A stretch of DNA of 16,233 nucleotides from Phycisphaerae bacterium (GCA_020058145.1 JAGVEP010000408.1:1-16233); one strand, 5' to 3'; positions 7,201 through 14,528 are shown, counted from the stretch's first letter. A program made the numbers and translations. Notes: a model not told the origin generated them from the letters alone.

Positions 7201-7646
7201 TCGTCCGCAACGCCGTTGTGGTTGCAGTCAGGAAACGGGTAGTACTCATCCGCGCCCAGATCAAGCCGGTCATTGAACACGCGACTCTGCTGATCGAGAT
7301 CCGTTTCATCCGGTGGGGGCTGATAAGCGGGGTCACCCGCGTCGATACATGGCGAACCGGTGGACAAGTGGTAGTTCCCCGCGGCCGGGTCCGCAAAGAG
7401 CGGAGCCACAGCAAGGTTATCGCCTTCCCAGGTGACCTGACCATAAATCCCGCCCATCAGGCGATCCTGGATGTCGCTGTAGCCCACTGCAAGAGCGCAG
7501 TAGTGGGCGATTTGCGAACCCTGTTGCGCTCGGTTCCCCCATAAGATGCAATTCTGGACGGTGGTCAACCCGCCGTTGAAGAAAACCCCCCGCCGAAGCC
7601 GACCGGCGCGCCGCCACAAACCACCGCGTTGTCGGCGATCGTACAT
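4218..7646 (-). CDS. Secreted beta-helix/dockerin-like protein, main C-terminal part (frameshifted gene)
   Basis: An open frame of 1,142 codons whose coding value begins near 7587, at VFFNGGLTTVQNCILWGN; the residues before that are out of frame with the real gene. It holds the end of a first beta-helix module, a linker of seven DCNxNGxxDxCD motifs (about 6924-7238), a second module opening YVDDDAPGDPG and closing DIGADEY, a second calcium-type linker (about 5583-5910), a third module opening YVDDNGPHDPG and closing DMGADER, and a C-terminal pair LNCDGAIDVFDVDPFVAAL / ADCNGDAAVNFEDINAFIALL. That pair has the Dx(D/N)xD spacing of dockerin-like EF-hand repeats. The modules contain many VxNCxI(I/W)xxN turns typical of right-handed parallel beta-helices. 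Likely an exported surface or anchored protein; ligand unknown. Confidence 0.82.
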   Translation of the reverse strand: MYDRRQRGGLWRRAGRLRRGVFFNGGLTTVQNCILWGNRAQQGSQIAHYCALAVGYSDIQDRLMGGIYGQVTWEGDNLAVAPLFADPAAGNYHLSTGSPCIDAGDPAYQPPPDETDLDQQSRVFNDRLDLGADEYYPFPDCNHNGVADEDDLSNGTSQDCNGNSTPDECEPADCNGNGVLDVCDVANGTSADCNSNGIPDECERDCNGNGIPDACDIVNGTSADQNGNGIPDECEYAPRRLYVDDDAPGDPGPGDPTISDPLEDGSAAHPFDAIQKAIGRAYSGDELVVLNGLYTGIGNKDITFGGRDIYLHSAMGPETCQIDCEHTGIGFRLRDYESTAARLEGFAIRNGRGDDYDAGAIYCSDASPVVHNCQISDSFSVYYSAVELRHSNAIISNCLITRSDGSVSGDGAIACADSSSPVIRDCVIASNVGTWSGGISCYSASNPMILNCTLIGNTAEYFTGGMSCHFSSPTVRNCILWDNQAPGRLQVYPSGPSWPSVDVSVIEGELPPVLSAGAHNIYSDPQLLHAAAGNYHLASSSPCIDAGDPNLPLPGDGTDIDGQARILEGRVDIGADEYVAGDCNNNGVPDPQDILHGFSADCNANGVPDECEFGGLTDCNQNGTVDLCDLFAGTSQDCNHNGLPDDCEPGGDQDCDGDGVSDLCEIFGGSPDVNANHVPDACEPVVILYVDDNGPHDPGSSDPSVSDPDEDGSLEHPYDAIQEALDAAPTGAHEIVTVQVADGVYVGAGNRDLSLGGKVLTLRSQNGPQSCVINGQQAGRGFYLHGTSETPASHLQGFTIRDCTGDYGGGIFCSQSSPRISDCIITHNSATNSFGMGGGVYYYDHRGYALQLVDCQVSANSARGGGGGVICEMDSVMTLRRCLITDNVCPPWGDQGGGIYGDMWSGITVQDCILARNNVHDSNSSPGLGAAIWSEGDMLVIDHCTITQNVSDVGGSSLYTTYYCRSDVRNSIIWGDSPANTEISFAHASPPTVAFCDVAGGLPPGVIDLGGNIALDPLFVNPGAGDYHLGLASPCVDGGDPAFVPQPGETDIDGEPRVYHGRVDMGADERQPEIRVGDLNCDGAIDVFDVDPFVAALSDPLGYAQQYPDCNVFNADCNGDAAVNFEDINAFIALLSGGGQRS
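4221..4435 (-). other. Dockerin-like C-terminal domain of the beta-helix protein
   Basis: Encodes about 70 residues with two EF-hand-like loops, DLNCDGAIDVFDVD and DCNGDAAVNFEDIN, each followed by a hydrophobic helix (PFVAAL, AFIALL). In planctomycetes such C-terminal pairs are widespread on exported proteins and are thought to mediate attachment; the partner is not known. Confidence 0.6.
5583..5910 (-). repeat. Linker 2: DCNxNG calcium-type repeats
   Basis: Encodes DCNNNGVPDPQD, DCNANGVPDEC, DCNQNGTVDLC, DCNHNGLPDDC, DCDGDGVSDLC and DVNANHVPDAC between the second and third beta-helix modules. Order and spacers parallel linker 1, so the module-plus-linker unit was probably duplicated as a block. 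Confidence 0.7.
6924..7238 (-). repeat. Linker 1: seven DCNxNGxxDxCD calcium-type repeats
   Basis: On the minus strand the sequence encodes successive motifs DCNHNGVAD, DCNGNSTPDEC, DCNGNGVLDVC, DCNSNGIPDEC, DCNGNGIPDAC and DQNGNGIPDEC, separated by NGTS-type spacers. Asp/Asn spacing is like thrombospondin type-3 or EF-hand calcium loops. At the DNA level the repeats are related but diverged. They join the first and second beta-helix modules. Confidence 0.7.
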
Positions 7647-8635
7647 TGGGCGATCAGGTAGTTCCCTTCCCCTTGAAGATAGATGCCGCCCCCGCCATAC
7701 GAGGCGCTGCTTGGAAGCGACACCGTATTCCCGGCAATCAGGCAGTCGCGGATGGTCACTTGCCCGTCACTGCTAATTGCGAGCCCACCCCCCCGGTACT
7801 CCGTCCCGTTGCCCGCAATGGTGCAGTTTGTAATCGTCACCTCGTATCCGGTGTCGTTGAATACATGAATGCCGCCTCCTTCGTTCGAACCGGTGCAGCG
7901 GTTACCGCTTATGATGCAATTGGAGATGGTGGGGCCGGCATAGAAACCGGAAATCCCGCCCCCATCATAGTCATAGTTGCTGTTGTCCGAAATAATACAG
8001 TTGCGAATCGTGGGGCTGCTGTAGGTGCACCAGATCGCCGCGTAACTGCCGTGGCGAATCGTGAAACCGTCCAGGATGGCCGCCGGCGTCTCGTGACTCA
8101 CAAAATAAAAGCCCGCCCCGAGACCCTGGAGATCGAGGATGCAGGACTCGGGTCCGTGCTCGCTGTGCAGGAACACAGTTGTCCCATTGTAGTGAATGTC
8201 CTTATTGCCTACGCGCGTGTACACCCCGTCCCGCACGAGGATTTCGTCGTCAGACGATGCGGCGTCCAGGGCCTTTTGGATCGAGTCGAACGGGTGTGCC
8301 GGGGAGCCATCCTCGGCGGGATCGCTTACCGTTGGATCGACTGGCCCCGGATCGAGGGCGGCATCATCATCGACGTAGATCACCATGCGGCCCGGCTCCA
8401 CCGCTTCGGCATCGCTTCGGTGCGCGGCCGGCTCGCCCGGCGCTCGCAGATCCGCGCGGTCGTGCCAACGTCGTGCCGAGGGAAAACGGCTCTGCTCGCA
8501 GCGGGCATCCATTTGCGCTTTGCGGGGCCTGGACGCGTAGGACGGGGCTGCATGATGCGATCCGCCTTCCGCCTGGACCCCGCCGAGCAGTGCGTAGCCG
8601 AAGACGAAGGCTAGGACGTGCGTGTTGGGCTTCAT
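7565..8635 (-). CDS. Secreted beta-helix protein, N-terminal part with signal peptide (frameshifted gene)
   Basis: Starts at ATG 8633-8635 with GGAG nine bases upstream. Residues 1-22 (MKPNTHVLAFVFGYALLGGV then QA) form a signal peptide with cleavage likely after VQA. Residues about 25-83 are low-complexity and Arg-rich; from residue 87 (YVDDDAALDPG) the first beta-helix module begins, with repeated turns such as TIRNCIISDNS, TISNCIISGNR and TITNCTIAGNG. The frame runs out at GFGGGFSSTAG (stop about 7565). Adding one G to the G6 run at 7586-7591 restores GFGGGVFFNGGLTTVQNC and fuses this piece to the downstream part, giving a protein of 1,472 residues. Either a recent mutation or a sequencing/assembly indel explains it. 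Confidence 0.82.
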   Translation of the reverse strand: MKPNTHVLAFVFGYALLGGVQAEGGSHHAAPSYASRPRKAQMDARCEQSRFPSARRWHDRADLRAPGEPAAHRSDAEAVEPGRMVIYVDDDAALDPGPVDPTVSDPAEDGSPAHPFDSIQKALDAASSDDEILVRDGVYTRVGNKDIHYNGTTVFLHSEHGPESCILDLQGLGAGFYFVSHETPAAILDGFTIRHGSYAAIWCTYSSPTIRNCIISDNSNYDYDGGGISGFYAGPTISNCIISGNRCTGSNEGGGIHVFNDTGYEVTITNCTIAGNGTEYRGGGLAISSDGQVTIRDCLIAGNTVSLPSSASYGGGGIYLQGEGNYLIAQCTIADNAVVCGGAPVGFGGGFSSTAG

Positions 8636-9039
8636 CTTTCGGATCTCCGTGAAATGGACCCGCCGTCTGGTCGCTCCCACCGCGATCCCAGATCGGCCGG
8701 CTCGGGGACCAAATACCGCACCCACGCTGGGCTTGGTGCTTTCCTGTGACTATTACTATACCGCGCCACCCCACACAGAAGGACAGGATGCTGAATCCGG
8801 GCTTCTGCGAAACCTGCGACCGCGGTACTCCCACTCTCATGTCCGGATAATTACGCCGTCTGATTCGATTACGCGCCGCCGATGCCCTGTCCCTGCTGAA
8901 AACTCCGTCGTCGTTGCGGGCCAAGGACGTATGCGCTTCGTCCCTTGCTGCCCGATCGGGCGCGATTTCGCCTTACGGAATCCAAACTGAGGCTTGACGA
9001 TGGGCGTCGTGGCCGTGGTCGAGTTCCTTCTTCGGGCGT
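8636..9039. other. Intergenic stretch, no gene supported
   Basis: The left end is the leader of the beta-helix gene (ribosome-binding GGAG just after 8635 on the minus strand). The rest shows only short or Arg/Pro-rich frames on both strands. A 22-codon frame from ATG 9000 (MGVVAVVEFLLRAFL) has no ribosome-binding site and is not claimed as a gene. No transposon ends or RNA gene recognised. Confidence 0.45.
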
Positions 9040-9105
9040 TTCTCGTGCCTTGTGCGCCAGTTGTCTGAGACGCTGGTGGACACCGCGATGACGCACGTAC
9101 GCGAG

Positions 9106-9180
9106 GCGTTCCTCCAGGCGATCGATGCGGCCCTTTCCGGCGAGGTACCGTGCCGAGCGGATTCGGCTCGGGGGCTTTAG
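9106..9180 (+). pseudogene. C-terminal remnant of a second radical SAM gene
   Basis: One frame encodes AFLQAIDAALSGEVPCRADS then ARGL and a stop at 9178-9180. It matches the last 24 residues of the radical SAM gene ending at 4179 (AILQQIDAALSGEFPCRAEW then SRGL) at 18 of 24 positions, and both end in a stop codon at the same place. Upstream the frame stays open to about 9040 (LVRQLSETLVDTAMTHVRE) but no longer resembles the radical SAM protein, so only the tail survives. The similarity at DNA level is moderate, so this is an old paralogue or related gene rather than a fresh copy. Confidence 0.65.
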
Positions 9181-9346
9181 GAATGACTCCGCGCCGCAAT
9201 GGCGACCGCGGGGCATCGAATGACCGCTGCGGGAACGTCGAGAAGTCAGGCAGCGCGGACTGGTAGCTGAACGTTGTCCGACGCGACACTGTCGTATATG
9301 GTCGGATCCTGGCTAGATGGTGCTGTAAAGTTCGAAGGAGGACCGC

Positions 9347-10696
9347 ATGCGAACGGCGCTGATTGTGATCGTATGGGCGTGCGGACTGGCGGCGAGTTCC
9401 ATCGCCCAGGTTTCCTCGGGCGGCGCCGACGCGTACTGGCCTCAGTGGCGCGGCCCGGCTGCGACGGGCGTTGCACCGCACGGCGATCCGCCGACAGAAT
9501 GGAGCGAAACCAAGAACATCCGCTGGAAGGTCGCGATTCCGGGCCGCGGGCACGCCACGCCAATCGTGTGGGGCGAGCGCGTGTACATTCAAACCGCCGT
9601 CCCGACCGAGCGCGTGGCCGAGTCGCAGCCGGCGGAGCGGAGCCCTGCTGAGCCTCACGCCACGTCGGGACCGACCGAGTCGGAACCGGCCCGCATACAC
9701 AAGTACATGCTCCTCGCGCTGGACCGCCGGACCGGCCAGACCGTCTGGGAGCAAACGCTGTGCGAAGCGGCTCCGCACGAGGGCGGCCATACCGACTCCA
9801 GCCAGGCCTCGAACTCGCCGGCGACGGATGGCGAGCGCATCATCGCCTATTTCGGCTCCCGCGGCGTCTACTGCCTGGACATGGACGGGAAGCTGGTCTG
9901 GAAGAAGGACTTGGGCCAGATGAAAACCCGCCGAGGCTTTGGCGAGGGGAGCTCCCCGACCCTCTACCGCGACACGGTCATCATCACCTGGGACAACGAG
10001 GGCCCGTCATTTATCGTCGCGCTGGACAAGAAGACCGGCGCGGAGCGCTGGCGCACGGACCGGGAAGAGCCGACCTCGTGGGCCACGCCGCTCGTCCTCG
10101 CCGCCGACGGGAAAGCCCAGGTGATCACGAGCGCGACCAAGCGGATTCGCAGCTACGACTTCCAGACCGGCAAACTGTTGTGGGAGTGCACCGGCCTGAC
10201 TGAGAACGTCATTCCGACGCCGGTCAGCGCCAGCGGCCTGGTCTACTGCACGAGCGGCTTCCGGGGCAGCGCGCTGCTGGCCATTCGTTACGCCGACGCC
10301 CAGGGCGACATCACCGGTTCGCCAGCGATCGCCTGGACGTATGACGGGAAGGGTACGCCCTATGTTCCATCGCCACTACTGCTGGGTGACGAGCTTTATT
10401 TCCTGCAGGAAAACCGCGCTGTGCTGTCGTGCCTGGATGCGAAAAATGGCCAGCCGCACTACGCGAAAGAGCGGCTGGAGGGTCTGCGGGACGTTTTTTC
10501 TTCGCCCGTGGGTGCGAGCGGACGCGTGTACGTCGTGGGCCGCGACGGGAAGATGGCAGTAATCCAGGCCGGCCCCGAGTTCAAGATTCTGGCAACGAAC
10601 GCGCTCGACGACAGCTTCACCGCCTCGCCCGCGATCGTGGGCAAGGAAATCTACCTGCGCGGGTACGAGCATCTGTACTGCATCGCGCCGGACTAA
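9347..10696 (+). CDS. Exported PQQ-type beta-propeller protein
   Basis: A 449-residue protein. Start ATG 9347 is preceded by AAGGAGG at a spacing of 6. Residues 1-20 (MRTALIVIVWACGLAASSIA) form a signal peptide. The mature start DAYWPQWRGPAATGV is typical of planctomycete proteins with PQQ-like repeats. Several blades show the signature ALDxxTGxxxW: LALDRRTGQTVWEQ, YCLDMDGKLVWKKD, VALDKKTGAERWRT, YDFQTGKLLWECTG, LDAKNGQPHY. The fold is related to BamB and quinoprotein dehydrogenases, but there is no sign of dehydrogenase catalytic parts or of cofactor binding, so a scaffold or ligand-binding role is more likely. It stands alone: 650 bases or more from the gene to its left and 172 from the HTH gene to its right. 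Confidence 0.85.
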   Translation: MRTALIVIVWACGLAASSIAQVSSGGADAYWPQWRGPAATGVAPHGDPPTEWSETKNIRWKVAIPGRGHATPIVWGERVYIQTAVPTERVAESQPAERSPAEPHATSGPTESEPARIHKYMLLALDRRTGQTVWEQTLCEAAPHEGGHTDSSQASNSPATDGERIIAYFGSRGVYCLDMDGKLVWKKDLGQMKTRRGFGEGSSPTLYRDTVIITWDNEGPSFIVALDKKTGAERWRTDREEPTSWATPLVLAADGKAQVITSATKRIRSYDFQTGKLLWECTGLTENVIPTPVSASGLVYCTSGFRGSALLAIRYADAQGDITGSPAIAWTYDGKGTPYVPSPLLLGDELYFLQENRAVLSCLDAKNGQPHYAKERLEGLRDVFSSPVGASGRVYVVGRDGKMAVIQAGPEFKILATNALDDSFTASPAIVGKEIYLRGYEHLYCIAPD

Positions 10697-10778
10697 CGCG
10701 GGCGTGCGGTCCAATTGTCCCTCGGACCCCAAGCCGCCGCGCAGCCGCCGGCAGTACGTCGCTAACGGGACTCTCAAG

Positions 10779-10796
10779 GCGGTTGACAGCAACCGC
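10779..10796. promoter_or_regulatory. Inverted repeat over the -35 box (candidate operator)
   Basis: GCGGTTG-ACAG-CAACCGC: perfect 7-base arms around a 4-base centre, covering the TTGACA box. The heptamer CGCTAAC occurs at 10760-10766 and again at 10794-10800, 34 bases apart, the second copy overlapping the right arm. A bound protein would block the promoter; the HTH protein encoded just downstream is the obvious candidate. No T-run follows, so it is not a typical terminator for the preceding gene. Confidence 0.4.
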
Positions 10797-10811
10797 TAAC
10801 AACTGTGAAAT
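10783..10811 (+). promoter_or_regulatory. Promoter of the defence operon (sigma70-like)
   Basis: A perfect -35 box TTGACA (10783-10788), a 17-base spacer, and TGAAAT (10806-10811, four of six matches to TATAAT). Transcription would begin near 10818, about 50 bases before the HTH start codon. It is the best promoter match in the 172-base gap. Confidence 0.5.
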
Positions 10812-10868
10812 GTCTCATAGTCGGGGGTTTCGGGCACCGCAGGCCCACCCGCTCGTCTGGATTCGCCG

Positions 10869-11081
10869 ATGGCCAAGATCCGCGACAACGTGATGACAAT
10901 CACCGAACTCTCGACCTACCTCAAAGTATCCAAGTCCACGCTCTACAAACTGGCTCAGGAGGGGAAGGTTCCGGGACAGAAGGTCGGTCGCCACTGGCGG
11001 TTCCACAGGGAGGTGATCGATCAGTGGCTTGGCAAGGCGGATGCCGCGACGCCCGCGCGGAATCGGGGGGCGCGTAAGTGA
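10869..11081 (+). CDS. Excisionase-family helix-turn-helix protein
   Basis: A 70-residue DNA-binding protein: MTITELSTYLKVSKSTLYKL forms the first helices, then AQEGKVPGQKVGRHWRFHRE is the wing and VIDQWLGK the last helix, the usual MerR/Xis-like HTH_17 pattern. The start is ATG 10869; ATG 10893 would give only the domain. The ribosome-binding site is weak. Its stop overlaps the helicase start (GTGA), so the two are likely co-translated. Such proteins often act as small regulators beside phage-defence genes; here the repeat over the promoter is consistent with autoregulation, though not shown. Confidence 0.82.
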   Translation: MAKIRDNVMTITELSTYLKVSKSTLYKLAQEGKVPGQKVGRHWRFHREVIDQWLGKADAATPARNRGARK

Positions 11082-14000
11082 GCAGCGAAGCGCTCAAACC
11101 CGGGGCTATCGTGCGAGGCGCGCTGTTCCCCGAGCCTGTGCAGGTCATCGTCTGCATTGCGCTGGGTGAGTCGTTGAAACTGGTCGGCAAGGGGCTCGAT
11201 TCCGGCCGCGTATACGAGCCAGTTCTCGATGCTGCGCAAGTGGCGTCGCTCCAGGTCAGCCCGGACCAACCACCGTTCGACGGTGACGCCCTGCACTTCA
11301 GGCTCGGCGTTGAGGCGCTGCGCCTCGCCTTGGCCTATGAGTACGACCCGTATTTCTCGCTGTCGATCGCCCGGGTGGACCCGCTCCCGCACCAACTCGA
11401 AGCCGTCTACGACTACTTCATCAAGTTGCCTCGCATTCGGTTCCTGCTGGCCGACGACCCCGGCGCGGGCAAGACCATTATGGCCGGCCTGCTGCTCAAA
11501 GAGCTGAAGATCCGCGGTCTCGTGAAACGCACGCTGATCGTCACGCCGGCGAACCTGACGTTCCAGTGGCAGCGCGAGCTCAAGGACAAGTTCCGCGAGA
11601 CGTTCGAGATCGTCCGCGGCGACGTCCTCCGCGCGAACTACGGCATGAACCCGTGGCAGGAGAAGAGCCAGGTTCTCACCTCGGTGTCCTGGGTGTCACG
11701 CGTTGACGATGCACGCGACAGCTTACTTCGCAGCACGTGGGACCTGATCATCGTGGATGAGGCGCACAAGATGAGCGCCTCCAGCGCCGATCACAAGACG
11801 CTCGCCTATGAGCTCGGCGAATCGCTCTCCACGATGACGGACCATTACCTGCTGATGACGGCCACGCCGCACAAAGGCGACCCGGAACATTTCTGCCTGT
11901 TTCTGCGACTGCTCGACGCCGACGTCTACGCGGATGTGAAGAGCCTGGAAGAAGCGATGCAGCGCAACTCGGCCCCGTTCTACCTGCGGCGGACGAAGGA
12001 AGCATTGGTCACCTTCCCGGACCCCGAGACGGGCGAGATCAAAAAACTGTTCACGAAGCGCAACGTCCAGACGGTCCCGTTCCAGATCGACAGCGACGAG
12101 TGGGACCTCTACGACGCGTTGACGCGGTATGTCGAGGACCAATCGATCAAGGCCCAGGCCGCGAACGCCACGACCGGCCGTGCGATCGGCTTCATGATGG
12201 CCATGTTGCAGCGCCGGCTCGCATCCAGCACGTACGCCGCGCGGCGCAGCCTGGAGCGCATGCGGGAGAAACGTCAGAAGATACTCGACGACCCCCAGGC
12301 CTACCGCCAGGAGCAGATCGAAAAGAAGCTGCCCGAGGACTTCGACGAGCTGCCCGACGACGAGCAGCAGGACATTCTGTCCCACCTGGAAGAGCTCGTT
12401 GCCTCAGTCGATCCCGCCGCCCTGCGCGAGGAGATCATCCAACTCACGAAGCTGATCGATCAGGCCCGCCTGCTCGAACAGCGTGAAGTCGAGACGAAGC
12501 TCGTCAAGCTCCGCGAGTCGATCTCCGACCAGGGCGTGTTCAAAGACCCCTCAACGAAGCTGCTCGTCTTCACCGAGCACAAGGACACGCTCGATTACCT
12601 GGTCGGCAAGCTCACGCAGTGGGGCCTCAATGTCACGCAGATTCACGGCGGGATGAAGATCGGCGATCGCGATATGCCCGGCACGCGCCTGCACGCGGAG
12701 CGGATCTTCCGCGACCGCGACGGCGCCCAGGTGATGGTTGCCACCGAGGCCGCGGGCGAAGGCATCAATCTCCAGTGCTGCTGGCTGATGATCAACTACG
12801 ACATTCCGTGGAACCCGGTCTGCCTGGAGCAGCGGATGGGCCGCATCCACCGCTACGGCCAGGAGAAGGACTGCCTGATCTTCAACTTCGTCGCGACCAA
12901 CACCCGTGAGGGGCGGGTGATGGAGAAGCTCTTCGAGCGCATTCAGCAGATCGAAGCCGACCTCGACCCCGGCCGCACGGGCAAGGTGTTCAACGTGCTG
13001 GGCGACGTGTTCCCGGCCAACCAGCTCGAAAAGATGATCCGCGACATGTACCTCCGCAACCTGACGGAGGAGAGCATCAAGAGCCGGATCGTGCAGGAAG
13101 TCGATACGACCCGTTTCCGCCAGATCACCGATTCCACTCTGGAGGGCCTGGCCAAGCGCGAACTGAACCTGTCGGCCATCGTCGGCAAGTCAGCCGAGGC
13201 AAAGGAGCGCCGGCTCGTCCCCGAGGTGATCGAGGACTTCTTCACGCACGCCGGCCCGGTCATCGGTCTGCTGCCCAAGGAATCGGCCGCCGGTAGCCAC
13301 ATCTACCGCGTCGGCCGCGTCCCGCGCCACCTCTGGCCCGTCGGCGACAAGCTGGAGCCCCGCTTCGGCAAGCTCGGCAAAGAGTACAAGCAAATCGTCT
13401 TCGACAAGAACCTCCTCGCGAAAGACGCCACGTCCGAGTGGGTCACACCCGGGCATCCGCTGTTCGAGACGGTCCGCCAGACCCTCTGGGAGCAGGTCCG
13501 CGACGATCTTCTACGCGGCGCCGTGTTCTACGATCTGCACAGCCCCGTGCCGTACCACCTCGACGTCTTCTCCGCTTCGGTGAAGGACGGCCTCGGCCAC
13601 GAGCTGCACCGCCGGCTCTTCGTCGTCCAGTCCGCGCCGGACGGCCGCATGGCTGTGAAGCAGCCAACCATCTTTCTGGACCTGGCCACCGCCCCCAAAG
13701 GCACGCCCGCGCCGGCAGGTGCCAGCATTCCGACCATCGAGCAGCGCGAGTATGCCCTGATCGAACAATGCCTCAGCGCCTTCCTGGCCGAAATCGCCAC
13801 GCAGCGCTGCCGCGAGACGGACACCATCCGCCGGCACATTGAGATCAGCCTAAACGAGTTGATTCACCGCCAGAATCTGACGTACGCGAACCTCTCCGAG
13901 CAGCAGACCAAGCTCGGCACCGCGCCGCCATGGCTGGCCGCCAGTATGAAGCAGTGCGAGGACCGGCTGGAGGAGCTCAATTCCCGGCGCGAACGCCGGC

Positions 14001-14521
14001 TGGCCGACCTGGAGCGCGAGTGCCAGTGCGCCATCGGCGACATCCAACGGATTGGCTGCGCGTGGGTTCTGCCGCACCCCGATCGCACGACCCCGTCCAT
14101 CCAGCCGATGGTGCGGGATGACGAGATCGAGCGCATCGCCGTCCAGGCGGCGATCGCGCACGAAGAGGCCCAGGGCCGCCAGGTCGAGAGCGTCGAGGCC
14201 CAGAACCGCGGCTTCGACCTGATCTCCCGCCGGCCGCACCCGGAGGACCCAGCCACCGCAATTGACGTGCGGTTCATCGAGGTGAAGGGCCGCGCCGGCG
14301 TGGGCGAGGTCGCGCTGACGACGAACGAATTCAAGACGGCCGAGCGGCTGAAGAACGATTTCTGGCTCTACGTTGTATACAACTGCGCTTCGATCCCCGA
14401 GGTTCACACCATTTGCAACCCAGCCCGGCTAGGCTGGAAGCCCGTCGTCAAGGTCGAACACTACGTCGTCGGGTCGCAGGAGTTGCTGACCGCGGAGGAC
14501 GGCGAGCGACGTGGAGGATGA
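11078..14521 (+). CDS. SNF2-family helicase with DUF3883-like nuclease domain (DrmD/Hma-type)
   Basis: An 1,147-residue DNA translocase starting at GTG 11078. The helicase core is complete: Walker A LADDPGAGKT (residues 124-133), DEAH (227-230), motif III MTATPHKG (about 263-270), motif V ATEAAGEGIN, motif VI QRMGRIHRYGQ (585-595). Residues about 395-485 are charged and helical, probably a coiled coil between the lobes. The C-terminal part, residues about 1020-1130, has GFDL followed by RFIEVKGRAG, matching DUF3883 and the D...ExK core of PD-(D/E)XK nucleases; whether it cuts is unknown. Layout matches the large helicase of DISARM class 1 (DrmD) and the helicase of Hma (helicase-methylase-ATPase) systems. 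The next gene starts within its last codons or 8 bases after its end. Confidence 0.87.
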   Translation: MSSEALKPGAIVRGALFPEPVQVIVCIALGESLKLVGKGLDSGRVYEPVLDAAQVASLQVSPDQPPFDGDALHFRLGVEALRLALAYEYDPYFSLSIARVDPLPHQLEAVYDYFIKLPRIRFLLADDPGAGKTIMAGLLLKELKIRGLVKRTLIVTPANLTFQWQRELKDKFRETFEIVRGDVLRANYGMNPWQEKSQVLTSVSWVSRVDDARDSLLRSTWDLIIVDEAHKMSASSADHKTLAYELGESLSTMTDHYLLMTATPHKGDPEHFCLFLRLLDADVYADVKSLEEAMQRNSAPFYLRRTKEALVTFPDPETGEIKKLFTKRNVQTVPFQIDSDEWDLYDALTRYVEDQSIKAQAANATTGRAIGFMMAMLQRRLASSTYAARRSLERMREKRQKILDDPQAYRQEQIEKKLPEDFDELPDDEQQDILSHLEELVASVDPAALREEIIQLTKLIDQARLLEQREVETKLVKLRESISDQGVFKDPSTKLLVFTEHKDTLDYLVGKLTQWGLNVTQIHGGMKIGDRDMPGTRLHAERIFRDRDGAQVMVATEAAGEGINLQCCWLMINYDIPWNPVCLEQRMGRIHRYGQEKDCLIFNFVATNTREGRVMEKLFERIQQIEADLDPGRTGKVFNVLGDVFPANQLEKMIRDMYLRNLTEESIKSRIVQEVDTTRFRQITDSTLEGLAKRELNLSAIVGKSAEAKERRLVPEVIEDFFTHAGPVIGLLPKESAAGSHIYRVGRVPRHLWPVGDKLEPRFGKLGKEYKQIVFDKNLLAKDATSEWVTPGHPLFETVRQTLWEQVRDDLLRGAVFYDLHSPVPYHLDVFSASVKDGLGHELHRRLFVVQSAPDGRMAVKQPTIFLDLATAPKGTPAPAGASIPTIEQREYALIEQCLSAFLAEIATQRCRETDTIRRHIEISLNELIHRQNLTYANLSEQQTKLGTAPPWLAASMKQCEDRLEELNSRRERRLADLERECQCAIGDIQRIGCAWVLPHPDRTTPSIQPMVRDDEIERIAVQAAIAHEEAQGRQVESVEAQNRGFDLISRRPHPEDPATAIDVRFIEVKGRAGVGEVALTTNEFKTAERLKNDFWLYVVYNCASIPEVHTICNPARLGWKPVVKVEHYVVGSQELLTAEDGERRGG

Positions 14522-14528
14522 AGCACAA

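Noticed and set aside
6840..7544. A 234-codon plus-strand frame with a repeated VxNAVxVAVxxR pattern
   Set aside because: Its regular look is the mirror of the DCNxNG repeats coded on the minus strand.
9000..9068. 22-codon hydrophobic frame MGVVAVVEFLLRAFL
   Set aside because: No ribosome-binding site, very short, and it overlaps the radical SAM remnant's frame.
9274..9300. TTGTCC and TATATG as a promoter for the propeller gene
   Set aside because: The spacer is only 15 bases and the -35 match is modest; not strong enough to annotate.
8837..9790. A 317-codon minus-strand frame across the gap and the start of the propeller gene
   Set aside because: It crosses a gene with signal peptide and strong ribosome-binding site on the other strand, and its composition is non-coding in style.
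10711..10736. GGTCC ... GGACC as a terminator after the propeller gene
   Set aside because: The stem is only five pairs with an 11-base loop and no T-run follows.
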